A DNA stretch of 14,382 bases, from positions 1 to 14,382 of the forward strand of contig JAGBXH010000431.1 in assembly GCA_017629395.1 (NCBI GenBank). Direction: 5' to 3'. Of this stretch, positions 7,358 to 14,306 are shown in pieces. Origin of the DNA: Clostridia bacterium (GTDB lineage: Bacteria > Bacillota > Clostridia > Oscillospirales > CAG-272). How positions within the stretch are numbered: the stretch's first letter is position 1; each line of letters opens with the position of its first letter. A program made the position numbers and the translations under genes. The notes under the pieces were generated by a model. The model did no database searches. It had not been told where the DNA came from and saw only the letters and a list, made by a program, of their open reading frames with translations.

Positions 7358-7386
7358 ATTATATCACAAATTGTGCCATATTTCAA
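7358..7386 (-). promoter_or_regulatory. Sigma-A promoter of the transporter
   Basis: On the minus strand TTGAAA (7381-7386), a 17-bp spacer and a perfect TATAAT (7358-7363) are present. The inferred start is near 7351, with a leader of about 64 nt to the ATG at 7286. Confidence 0.82.
7365..7375. promoter_or_regulatory. Palindrome CACAA-A-TTGTG inside the transporter promoter
   Basis: An 11-bp perfect palindrome sits in the spacer between the -35 and -10 of the minus-strand promoter. A dimeric repressor bound here would exclude RNA polymerase. No regulator is encoded next to it, so the link is positional only. Confidence 0.4.
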
Positions 7387-7501
7387 GAGGTCACACACTC
7401 TCGCGCTTATCCGTTTGATGATAAATATAAAAAATCAGCAACTGCTTATTCCATCGTTGTTTGCTATTGAATTATATGAGATTTTATGATATAATAATTA
7501 G
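7387..7501. other. AT-rich gene-free stretch with a possible orphan promoter
   Basis: No credible ORF is present. A plus-strand promoter-like pair TTGAAT (7467-7472), 17 bp, TATAAT (7490-7495) would start transcription near 7502 into the endonuclease remnant. An 8-bp inverted repeat ATCGTTGT (7453-7460) / ACAACGAT (7514-7521) brackets it. Whether this promoter still serves anything is unknown. Confidence 0.45.
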
Positions 7502-7738
7502 AGAAATAGGCCTACAACGATTGGCTATGTGTTTTGGCACGGATACAATTGGGAAGAACGAAAGAAAAATTTCAAGTCCCATCAGGAATTTTGGATACCG
7601 AAGATTGAGCGGAATATGGAGCGAGATGCCGAAGTAACGGCACGGCTTGAATCCGAGGCTACCCCGAGTTCAGTGTGCCCAAAAAGGAAGTACAGTTCCC
7701 GGAAGTGGACGACATGCAATAATCGCGCACACTTTTGA
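7502..7738 (+). pseudogene. Remnant of a Vsr-like (very short patch repair) endonuclease
   Basis: The frame from 7502 to the TGA at 7736-7738 encodes FWHGYNWEERKKNFKSHQEF, then WIPKIERNMERDAEVTARLE. This matches the middle of Vsr-type mismatch endonucleases, where F-W-H-G lies at the active site and WIxKIxRNxxRD follows. Intact members are about 130-150 aa. Only about 45 residues survive here: the N-terminal half with the catalytic Asp is missing, and after LESE (about 7657) the family sequence ends. From about 7658 a different frame reads YPEFSVPKKEVQFPEVDDMQ to a TAA at 7720-7722. It is therefore a truncated, frameshifted fragment. The intact enzyme would have repaired T:G mismatches arising at methylated cytosines, usually beside a cytosine methyltransferase, which is not seen here. 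Confidence 0.72.
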
Positions 7739-7746
7739 AAAAGTGT
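7729..7746. promoter_or_regulatory. 18-bp inverted repeat at the pulA promoter
   Basis: ACACTTTT (7729-7736), GA, AAAAGTGT (7739-7746) is a perfect 8-bp inverted repeat with a 2-nt centre. It ends on the first base of the -35 hexamer. This is a good position for a regulator acting on the pullulanase operon. It does not match the CcpA cre consensus. Confidence 0.55.
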
Positions 7747-7774
7747 TGAAAAATCGCACGATCTTTGATATAAT
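7746..7774 (+). promoter_or_regulatory. Sigma-A promoter of the pulA-GH53-GH13 operon
   Basis: TTGAAA (7746-7751), a 17-bp spacer and TATAAT (7769-7774) are present. The inferred start is near 7781, about 37 nt before the pulA ATG. No other promoter of this quality was noticed before the end of the third gene. Confidence 0.85.
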
Positions 7775-7803
7775 ACCTATTGGAATCAATCATCAATTGC
7801 AAG

Positions 7804-7813
7804 AAAGGGAGAG
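7804..7813 (+). promoter_or_regulatory. Ribosome binding site deciding the pulA start
   Basis: AAAGGGAGAG lies a few bases before the ATG at 7818, which opens a clean lipoprotein signal peptide. The same frame is open back to 7647, but that region is upstream of the promoter and overlaps the endonuclease remnant. Confidence 0.8.
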
Positions 7814-7817
7814 AATT

Positions 7818-10478
7818 ATGACAAAAAAGCGCAGATTGCTATCGTTTATCCTTGCATTGACCATGCTGCTGTTGCCGTTGCTTGCATCGTGCAATACGCA
7901 GATAGAACCTCCGTCATCAGAGACAACGGGGCAAGAAGAGCCGACTGAGCAAGTGACGGAGGAATACACCCTGCCGCTTGAGAACGGCTACAATCAGCTC
8001 ACCATCTACTTCAACCACAAAGACACGTACGAGAATTGCGACGTGTGGATCTGGTGGGGTGACGTTGCGGGCAAGGGCTATATCCTGCACGAGTGCACCT
8101 ACGGTGCAAAGGCAGTCATCAACGTGCCCGAGGGCATAGAAGAGGTCGGATTTATCGTCCGCAAGAATTGCTCGGACCCGGGTGGGACGTCGTGGGGCAG
8201 CGCCACAAAGGACTTTGAGGCGGATCGCTTTGTCGCCATTGAGGGCAAAGAGACGGTCATTTACTTAAAGTCGGGCGTTGAAGAGCAATTTACGAGCAAT
8301 GATGGAGGAAAAACTCTCGAAATGATCAATAAATTTACACTTGCAACCATTGCGGATGAGTTTACTCTCGCATACAAGGTAACGCCCAAGGTCAAGCTCG
8401 ACAGCCTTGACCAGGTCAAGGTCTACCAAGGGGACAGACAGCTGGAGGTCAAGAGCCTCTCAAGTCTGGGCAAATCTCAGGCAACGGGGCAGATTGAGGT
8501 TGCCGAGGCACTCGATCTCTCCTTGACCTATACCGTAGAGATTCAGGGCTTTGGCAGCAAGGTTGCCATTCCTCTTGAAATCTTTGACAGCACCTATTTC
8601 GCAGAAAACTATCATTACGATGGGGACGACCTGGGCGCTGTGATAGATGGTGACAACACCACCTTCAAGGTCTGGGCACCCACGGCATCCGCAGTTGTGC
8701 TCAATCTATTTGAAAAGGGCGACGGTGTGAACGCATACAAGTCGGTTGAGATGGTTAGAGGTGACAAGGGCGTGTGGTCGCACACCGAAGAATGCGGACA
8801 CGGCACGTATTATACCTACACGGTCACGACTGCTGTGGGCACGCAGGAGGCAACCGACCCCTACGGTAAGGCAGCGGGGGTCAACGGAAACCGCACCATG
8901 GTGGTTGATCTTTCGCTGACAGACCCCGAGGGCTTTGCAGATTCCTATCTGTCCGATCCCATCGAGAACTATTCCGACGCAATTATCTGGGAAGTGCACG
9001 TCAGAGACTTCTCCAACAAAATCGCGGATGCGCAATACAAGGGCAAATACCTTGCATTTACCGAGACAGGGCTCAAAAACGAGCACGGCGAGGCAGTCGG
9101 CATCGACTATCTTGTGCAGCTTGGCATCACACACGTGCATCTGCTTCCCGTATACGACTATGCAACGGTTGACGAAAGCAATCCGGATGCCGAGTTCAAC
9201 TGGGGCTACGATCCCAAAAACTACAACGTGCCCGAGGGCAGCTACTCCACCGACCCCTTCAACGGTGCTGTGAGAATCAACGAGTATAAGCAGATGGTCG
9301 CAGCCCTGCACGAGGCGGGCATCGGTGTGATTATGGACGTGGTTTACAATCACACCTACGACGCTAACAGCTCGTTTAACAGAATCGTTCCTTACTATTA
9401 TTACAGATATACCTCGTCCGGTGTAAACTCCTCCGCCAGCGGATGCGGCAACGATACGGCATCCGAGCGGTACATGTACGGTAAGTTCATGGTGGACTCC
9501 ACCGCATACTGGGTAGAGGAATATCACCTGGACGGTCTGCGCTTTGACTTGATGGGTCTGCATGACGTAGAGACCATGCAAGAGGTGGAAAGCGCGGTGC
9601 ACGCCATCAACCCGCACGCGATCATTTACGGTGAGGGATGGACCATGGGTGCCACCATTGACGGCAGTGCACAGGCAAATCAGGGCAATATCAGCAAGGT
9701 AACTGCGACGGGTGACGCCATCGGCTCGATTGCCGTCTTCAACGACGTCATGCGTGACGGACTCAAGGGCAGCGTGTTTGAGAAAACGGGCAAGGGCTTT
9801 ATCAACGGTGCGCCCAACAGCGCAAATATCTTGAAGGTCATGTTCAGCGTCAAGGGCGGAGAAGGCGTCGGTCAGGGCTGGTCTGTCAAGGATGCCATGA
9901 TTATCAACTACATGAGCGCGCACGATAACAACACGCTTTGGGATAAGCTGCTGCTTTCCAACCCCAATGCAAGCGATGATGACCGCAATAAGATGAACAA
10001 TCTCGGTGCGACAATCATTATGACCGCAAAGGGCACCCCCTTCTGGCAGGCGGGCGAGGAAATGCTGCGCACCAAGAACGGTGACGAAAACAGCTATAAA
10101 TCCGGCGACGAGATCAACAATATCGACTGGTCTGTGCTCAAGCCCGGCAATCGCGAATACGAGACCATGCAGTATTACAAGGGCTTGATCGAAATGCGCA
10201 AGGCATTCCCGATTTTCTCGGATGCCGATACCGTCATCACACATGAGGAGCTTTACAGCGGACTTGTGGCGGTCACGTATGACGACGGCAACGGCGGACA
10301 GGCAATCGTGCTGATCAACCCGCACAATCAGAGCCTGCCTTATACGTTAGAGGGCGCGTGGCATCTGGTCTGCGACGGCATGAACGCAGGCAGCACGGCA
10401 CTCTCGCAGGACAGCGGCAGCGTGACTGTGGACGGCATTTCTGTCAGAGTCTACGTAAACGACGCACTTATGCAATAA
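7818..10478 (+). CDS. pulA: Type I pullulanase, GH13 subfamily 14, lipoprotein
   Basis: The 886-aa protein hydrolyses alpha-1,6 branch points of pullulan, starch or glycogen. Its signal peptide ends in the lipobox LASC (Cys25), so it should act at the outer face of the membrane. Domains: a CBM41 starch-binding module about residues 53-155 (YNQLTIYF ... VWIWWGD ... VGFIVRK); an Ig-like linker about 165-255; CBM48 about 270-370 (TTFKVWAPTA); the GH13 barrel about 380-800; and a C-terminal beta-sandwich. The pullulanase signature FNWGYDP is at 460-466. Catalytic regions are complete: DVVYNH (Asp507-His512), GLRFDLMG with nucleophile Asp577, YGEGW with acid/base Glu606, and AHDNN with Asp703. Length and order fit the family. 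It is the first gene of an operon with the GH53 galactanase (53-bp gap) and the GH13 amylase. Confidence 0.95.
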   Translation: MTKKRRLLSFILALTMLLLPLLASCNTQIEPPSSETTGQEEPTEQVTEEYTLPLENGYNQLTIYFNHKDTYENCDVWIWWGDVAGKGYILHECTYGAKAVINVPEGIEEVGFIVRKNCSDPGGTSWGSATKDFEADRFVAIEGKETVIYLKSGVEEQFTSNDGGKTLEMINKFTLATIADEFTLAYKVTPKVKLDSLDQVKVYQGDRQLEVKSLSSLGKSQATGQIEVAEALDLSLTYTVEIQGFGSKVAIPLEIFDSTYFAENYHYDGDDLGAVIDGDNTTFKVWAPTASAVVLNLFEKGDGVNAYKSVEMVRGDKGVWSHTEECGHGTYYTYTVTTAVGTQEATDPYGKAAGVNGNRTMVVDLSLTDPEGFADSYLSDPIENYSDAIIWEVHVRDFSNKIADAQYKGKYLAFTETGLKNEHGEAVGIDYLVQLGITHVHLLPVYDYATVDESNPDAEFNWGYDPKNYNVPEGSYSTDPFNGAVRINEYKQMVAALHEAGIGVIMDVVYNHTYDANSSFNRIVPYYYYRYTSSGVNSSASGCGNDTASERYMYGKFMVDSTAYWVEEYHLDGLRFDLMGLHDVETMQEVESAVHAINPHAIIYGEGWTMGATIDGSAQANQGNISKVTATGDAIGSIAVFNDVMRDGLKGSVFEKTGKGFINGAPNSANILKVMFSVKGGEGVGQGWSVKDAMIINYMSAHDNNTLWDKLLLSNPNASDDDRNKMNNLGATIIMTAKGTPFWQAGEEMLRTKNGDENSYKSGDEINNIDWSVLKPGNREYETMQYYKGLIEMRKAFPIFSDADTVITHEELYSGLVAVTYDDGNGGQAIVLINPHNQSLPYTLEGAWHLVCDGMNAGSTALSQDSGSVTVDGISVRVYVNDALMQ

Positions 10479-10485
10479 AACAATG

Positions 10486-10516
10486 AGTATCCCCGCCGTT
10501 TTTCGGTGGGGATACT
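10486..10516 (+). other. Intercistronic hairpin between pulA and the GH53 gene
   Basis: A 13-bp stem (10486-10498 with 10504-10516, one G-U pair) closes a TTTTT loop. No T run follows, so it is not a typical intrinsic terminator. It ends 6 nt before the GGGGAG ribosome site of the next gene. It could protect the pulA mRNA 3' end, act as a processing point, or lower expression of the downstream genes. Confidence 0.65.
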
Positions 10517-10531
10517 GATAAAGGGGAGTTT

Positions 10532-12523
10532 ATGAAACAACTATTGAAAACCATTGCTTTGATGATGACACCGCTGATGCTTGCAGCACCGCTTGCTTCA
10601 TGCAGCCAAGCAAAAAGTGTGGACTGGACGCCCAACAAGATCAAAACCGACGCAAGCTCTCAAAGCCTCTACGTCAAAAAGGTGGAAAACATGCCAAAGG
10701 ATTTCATTCTCGGCATGGATGCGTCTTGCGTGCCGTCCCTGGAGGCGGGCGGGGTCAGGTATTATGACCACGAGGGTAATGAGCAGGACGTGTACAAAAT
10801 TCTTGCGCAAAACGGCATCAACTACATTCGCGTGCGCATCTGGAATGATCCTTATGACAAAAACGGCAACGGATATGGCGGCGGCAACTGCGATCTTGAA
10901 AACGCAATCGAGATCGGAAAGCGCGCAACTGCCAACGGCATGAAGCTGCTGGTCAATTTTCATTACAGCGATTTTTGGGCAGATCCCGCCAAGCAAATGG
11001 CACCCAAGGCATGGAAAGACATGGATATTGACACCAAATCACAGGCACTATACGAGTACACCAAGAGTTGTCTTGAGCAGCTGAGAGACGCGGGTGTGGA
11101 GATCGGCATGGTGCAGGTCGGCAACGAGACAAACGGTGCGATGTGCGGTGAGGACGCAAGCGCGCTGGGTGGTTGGAAAAAGATCACGCAGCTGATGTCC
11201 GCAGGATCAAAGGCTGTGCGCGAGGTGTGTCCGGACGCGCTGGTCGTCATACACTTTGCCAACCCCGAAAAAGTGACCAACTACGAAAGCTACGGCAAAA
11301 ACCTGGACTATTACGGGGTGGATTACGACGTGTTCGCATCCTCCTATTATCCGTTTTGGCACGGCACGCTGGAGAATCTTTCCTCGGTGCTTGGCGATAT
11401 TGCCGCCAAGTATGAAAAACGCATCATGGTAGCTGAAACCTCTTTCGCCTATACCGCAGAGGATTCCGATTTTTACGGAAACACCATAGGGCAGGACGGC
11501 GGCATCGTCAAGGATTACCCGTTTACAGAGCAGGGGCAGGCAAATCTTGTGCGTGACGTGGTAAAGACCGTGGTCAATATCGAGGGCGGCATCGGTGTGT
11601 TCTATTGGGAAGGCACGTGGATTGCAGCGGGCGGTGAGAGCTATGAGGAAAATCTTGCGCTGTGGGAAAAGAACGGCTCGGGCTGGGCAAGCTCTTACGC
11701 AGCTGAATACGACCCGGACGATGCGGGCAAATGGTACGGTGGCTGTGCTGTCGACAATCAGGCGTTTTTCGATGCGAACGGCAAAGCGTTGGAATCTCTC
11801 AAGGTCTTTGCGCTGCTCAGAGAAGGCAACGTGGTCGTAAACCGCGCGGACGCCATAGAGGACACCAGCCTTGTCTGTGATCTCAACGGAGAGATCGTGC
11901 TGCCGACCACGGTGCATGCCGTTATGCTTGACAATTCCAAGCAGGAAATCCCTGTGGAATGGCAGGACGTGGACGTGGAGGCCATGAAGGCGGGCGGCGT
12001 TGCCAAGTATACAATAGAGGGAAGCGCGGGCGGCATGCAGGCACTTTGCTATATTTCCATGGTGGAATACAACTATCTTGAAAACTGGAGCTTTGAACAG
12101 GGGAATACCGGCTGGACGGCAAAAGCAGAGAAGAGCTTTGACGAGCTGTTTGTCGAGGATAAGGTCACGGATTCTCTGACAGGCAACAAGCATTACCACT
12201 TCTGGGGCGCGGGACAGGACGTTGTGGAGTTTACGCTGGAGCAGACGGTTGCGTCCATCAAGAGCGGCAAATACAAGTATTCCATCTCTATCATGGGCGG
12301 AGACGGTGGCGAGACCGAGATTTATGCGTACGTCAAGATCAACGGTGAAATCGTGCAGACTGCGCCCACCCAAATCACGGTATATAACGAATGGCATACC
12401 GCAACGGTAGAAAATATTGTGCTTGCAGAGGGCGACGTGCTGACTGTCGGCATTTACGTCAAGTGCTCGGGACCGAATGCCTGGGGTAAGATTGACGACG
12501 CACTTCTGAACTCGGTCAAATAA
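10532..12523 (+). CDS. GH53 endo-beta-1,4-galactanase lipoprotein with Ig-like and carbohydrate-binding domains
   Basis: The 663-aa precursor has lipobox LASC (Cys24) and a ribosome site GGGGAG (10523-10528). GH53 enzymes cut the beta-1,4-galactan side chains of pectin (arabinogalactan type I). The barrel spans about residues 55-425, with hallmark segments FILGMDAS, NYIRVRIWNDP, LLVNFHYSDFWADP, VQVGNETNGAM (acid/base Glu199) and MVAETSFAY (nucleophile Glu302). Both catalytic residues are present. A Big_4-like domain follows (about 440-510, with IPVEWQDVD). A C-terminal beta-sandwich about 513-661 starts NYLENWSFEQGNTGW and ends WGKIDDALL; it resembles CBM61 or CBM4/9-type modules. CBM61, known from GH53 enzymes, binds galactan. 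The gene lies between two starch enzymes, an unusual setting. Its stop is doubled (TAATAG). Confidence 0.93.
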   Translation: MKQLLKTIALMMTPLMLAAPLASCSQAKSVDWTPNKIKTDASSQSLYVKKVENMPKDFILGMDASCVPSLEAGGVRYYDHEGNEQDVYKILAQNGINYIRVRIWNDPYDKNGNGYGGGNCDLENAIEIGKRATANGMKLLVNFHYSDFWADPAKQMAPKAWKDMDIDTKSQALYEYTKSCLEQLRDAGVEIGMVQVGNETNGAMCGEDASALGGWKKITQLMSAGSKAVREVCPDALVVIHFANPEKVTNYESYGKNLDYYGVDYDVFASSYYPFWHGTLENLSSVLGDIAAKYEKRIMVAETSFAYTAEDSDFYGNTIGQDGGIVKDYPFTEQGQANLVRDVVKTVVNIEGGIGVFYWEGTWIAAGGESYEENLALWEKNGSGWASSYAAEYDPDDAGKWYGGCAVDNQAFFDANGKALESLKVFALLREGNVVVNRADAIEDTSLVCDLNGEIVLPTTVHAVMLDNSKQEIPVEWQDVDVEAMKAGGVAKYTIEGSAGGMQALCYISMVEYNYLENWSFEQGNTGWTAKAEKSFDELFVEDKVTDSLTGNKHYHFWGAGQDVVEFTLEQTVASIKSGKYKYSISIMGGDGGETEIYAYVKINGEIVQTAPTQITVYNEWHTATVENIVLAEGDVLTVGIYVKCSGPNAWGKIDDALLNSVK

Positions 12524-12536
12524 TAGGGGAAGGCTT

Positions 12537-14126
12537 ATGAAAACAAACAGAATAACCAAAATACTTTGCTTTTTGATGGTGATCATGATGATTGCGGCAA
12601 GTGTGGTCGGCTGTGGCAAGAAAGCCGCGCCCGATCCCGTGGACGATAACTACAGAACCTTTTATCAGGTCTTTGTCGGTTCTTTTTCCGACTCGAACAA
12701 CGACGGCATCGGGGATATCCGCGGTGTGATCGAACGCTTTGACTATCTCAACGACGGAAACGTCAACTCCGAGGACAGCCTTGGCGTGCAGGGCATATGG
12801 CTCTCGCCCATTTTCTCCTCGCCCTCGTATCACAAGTACGATGCTACCGATTACTATAAAATAGACTGGCGATTCGGCACCGAGGACGATCTGCGCGAGC
12901 TGGTTGCGCTGTGCAACGAGCGAAATGTCAAGCTGATTCTTGACCTGGTCATCAACCATACCTCCTCTGGGCACGAATGGTTTGTCAAGTTCAAGCAAGC
13001 GCGTATGGAAGGGGACACCTCCAGCGAATATTACGATTATTATTCCTGCGTCACGACTGCTCAAAAGGTGGGCGGCGTGACCTATCAGAAAATCGCGGGC
13101 GTGGATTGCTGGTATGAGTGCAATTTCTCGGGAGATATGCCCGAGCTCAACTTCGATAACCCCGTAGTAAGAGAAAAAATGCTTGACGTTGCAAAGTACT
13201 ACATTGACCTTGGCGTGCACGGTTTTCGGTTTGATGCGATCAAGTATATTTATTTCGGTGATACCGCCAAGAGTGCCGCATTCTGGGAATGGTATATGCA
13301 AGAGCTGCGCGCGTATGATCCCGATATCTATTGCGTGGGCGAATGCTGGTCGGGCGAGACCGAGATTCTGGACTACTACGGTGCGATGAACTGCTTCAAT
13401 TTTGCCATGGCGCAGGCAGAGGGCACGGTTGCTTCCGCTGCCAAGGGCTTCTCGATCTCCAAATATACGAGCTACGTGGAAGCATATCAGAAAAAGGTGC
13501 AGGCAAAGAATCCGGACGGTATGGTTATCGGATTCTTGTCCAACCACGATATGGACAGAATTGCGGGCAATTTCGTCACGGACGGCAACATGCGCATGGC
13601 GGCAAATCTCTATCTTTTGTGCACGGGCTCTCCCGTGATCTATTACGGTGAGGAGATCGGTATGCGTGGCTCGCGCGGAAGTGCAAACACCGACGCCAAC
13701 CGCAGACTTGCCATGCTTTGGGGAGACGGGGACCTGGTCAAAAATCCCGTGGGATCGAATTACCCCGAAGCAAATCAGATCAAAACCACGGTTGCAAAGC
13801 AAGCAGAAGACGAGCAAAGTCTGCTCAATTACTACCGTCGCTTGCTGACCGTGCGCCACGCTTATCCCGCCATCGCAAGAGGACAATACAAGTCTCTTAC
13901 CACCAATGAAAAGAATTTCGGCGGATTCTTGGTGACTTACCGGGATGAGCAGCTGCTGATTCTGCACAACACCTCCAACGAGGAGATCAGCTTTGATCTC
14001 TCCAAGATCAAGGAGTTGGAGGGCGTTGAGATCGAAAAGCTCTGCGAAAGCATCGGCATGGGACAAGCCAAGCTGAAGGGAACGGTGCTTACGCTGGGGG
14101 CACAGACAAGTGCGATCGTTGAATGA
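12537..14126 (+). CDS. Alpha-amylase family (GH13) lipoprotein
   Basis: The 529-aa protein begins 13 bp after the GH53 stop, preceded by GGGGAAGG (12526-12533), so it is probably translated from the same transcript. Lipobox VVGC gives Cys26. It hydrolyses alpha-1,4 bonds in starch or maltodextrins; the exact specificity (endo-amylase or maltogenic) cannot be read from sequence. GH13 regions are complete: the metal-site loop DSNNDGIGD from Asp52, region I DLVINH (Asp136-His141), region II GFRFDAIKY with nucleophile Asp233, region III VGECW with acid/base Glu269, and region IV SNHDMDR with Asp338. The C-terminal about 75 residues form the usual all-beta domain C. It resembles the lipoprotein amylases of subfamily GH13_36, but the subfamily is an inference. 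With the upstream pullulanase it would debranch and shorten starch outside the cell. Confidence 0.93.
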   Translation: MKTNRITKILCFLMVIMMIAASVVGCGKKAAPDPVDDNYRTFYQVFVGSFSDSNNDGIGDIRGVIERFDYLNDGNVNSEDSLGVQGIWLSPIFSSPSYHKYDATDYYKIDWRFGTEDDLRELVALCNERNVKLILDLVINHTSSGHEWFVKFKQARMEGDTSSEYYDYYSCVTTAQKVGGVTYQKIAGVDCWYECNFSGDMPELNFDNPVVREKMLDVAKYYIDLGVHGFRFDAIKYIYFGDTAKSAAFWEWYMQELRAYDPDIYCVGECWSGETEILDYYGAMNCFNFAMAQAEGTVASAAKGFSISKYTSYVEAYQKKVQAKNPDGMVIGFLSNHDMDRIAGNFVTDGNMRMAANLYLLCTGSPVIYYGEEIGMRGSRGSANTDANRRLAMLWGDGDLVKNPVGSNYPEANQIKTTVAKQAEDEQSLLNYYRRLLTVRHAYPAIARGQYKSLTTNEKNFGGFLVTYRDEQLLILHNTSNEEISFDLSKIKELEGVEIEKLCESIGMGQAKLKGTVLTLGAQTSAIVE

Positions 14127-14228
14127 TTGCCCGAAGTTTAGCCGGCTAAAATGATTTTAACAAAGTGTCAAAATTTCCCCAAGGTTATTGTTGACAATGA
14201 CTAAAAATCAAAAAAAGCGTTAATCATA
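14127..14228. other. Intergenic region with palindromes, no gene
   Basis: No ORF is present. A perfect 14-bp palindrome TTTAGCCGGCTAAA (14137-14150) lies 10 nt after the amylase stop; its maximal RNA stem is only 5 bp around a CCGG loop, so it is a poor terminator. ATTGT-TG-ACAAT (14187-14198) is a second inverted repeat. A partial cre-like core AAAGCGTTAA lies at 14214-14223. No classical intrinsic terminator was found for the pulA operon here. Confidence 0.5.
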
Positions 14229-14257
14229 TTGACAAAAATTCATAAAACGATTATAAT
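14229..14257 (+). promoter_or_regulatory. Perfect consensus sigma-A promoter
   Basis: TTGACA (14229-14234), a 17-bp spacer and TATAAT (14252-14257) match the consensus at all twelve positions. The inferred start is near 14264. Such a strong promoter, held by a repressor or catabolite control, is usual for abundant solute-binding proteins. Confidence 0.9.
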
Positions 14258-14260
14258 ATC

Positions 14261-14280
14261 AATGTGCAAAAATGCGCAAA
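14261..14280 (+). repeat. Tandem 10-bp repeat at the transcription start
   Basis: AATGTGCAAA (14261-14270) is followed directly by AATGCGCAAA (14271-14280), nine of ten bases identical. The one-helical-turn spacing and position at about +1 make it a candidate operator for the gene downstream. Confidence 0.5.
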
Positions 14281-14306
14281 ATAAAAAATTTTACGGAGGA
14301 TTGCTT

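Noticed and set aside
7647..7817. N-terminal extension of pulA from an upstream start
   Set aside because: It begins upstream of the predicted transcription start, overlaps the endonuclease remnant, and would bury the lipoprotein signal peptide that starts at 7818.
8706..10325. A 539-codon minus-strand ORF opposite pulA
   Set aside because: It is antisense to the catalytic GH13 regions, and its translation shows no recognisable motif.
10486..10516. Intrinsic terminator after pulA
   Set aside because: The stem is strong but no T run follows and the next ribosome site begins 6 nt later, so read-through into GH53 is more likely.
11207..12619. A 470-codon minus-strand ORF opposite GH53
   Set aside because: It is antisense to the galactanase and spans into the amylase signal peptide; it shows no family features.
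12516..14066. A 516-codon minus-strand ORF opposite the amylase
   Set aside because: The plus strand holds all GH13 catalytic regions; the minus translation is compositionally odd and has no motif.
14191..14219. TTGACA at 14191-14196 as a second promoter
   Set aside because: No acceptable -10 element lies 16-19 bp downstream; the hexamer is better seen as part of the ATTGT-TG-ACAAT repeat.
14212..14225. CcpA cre site
   Set aside because: The central core fits, but the outer TG and the final C are missing, so it is kept only as a weak note.
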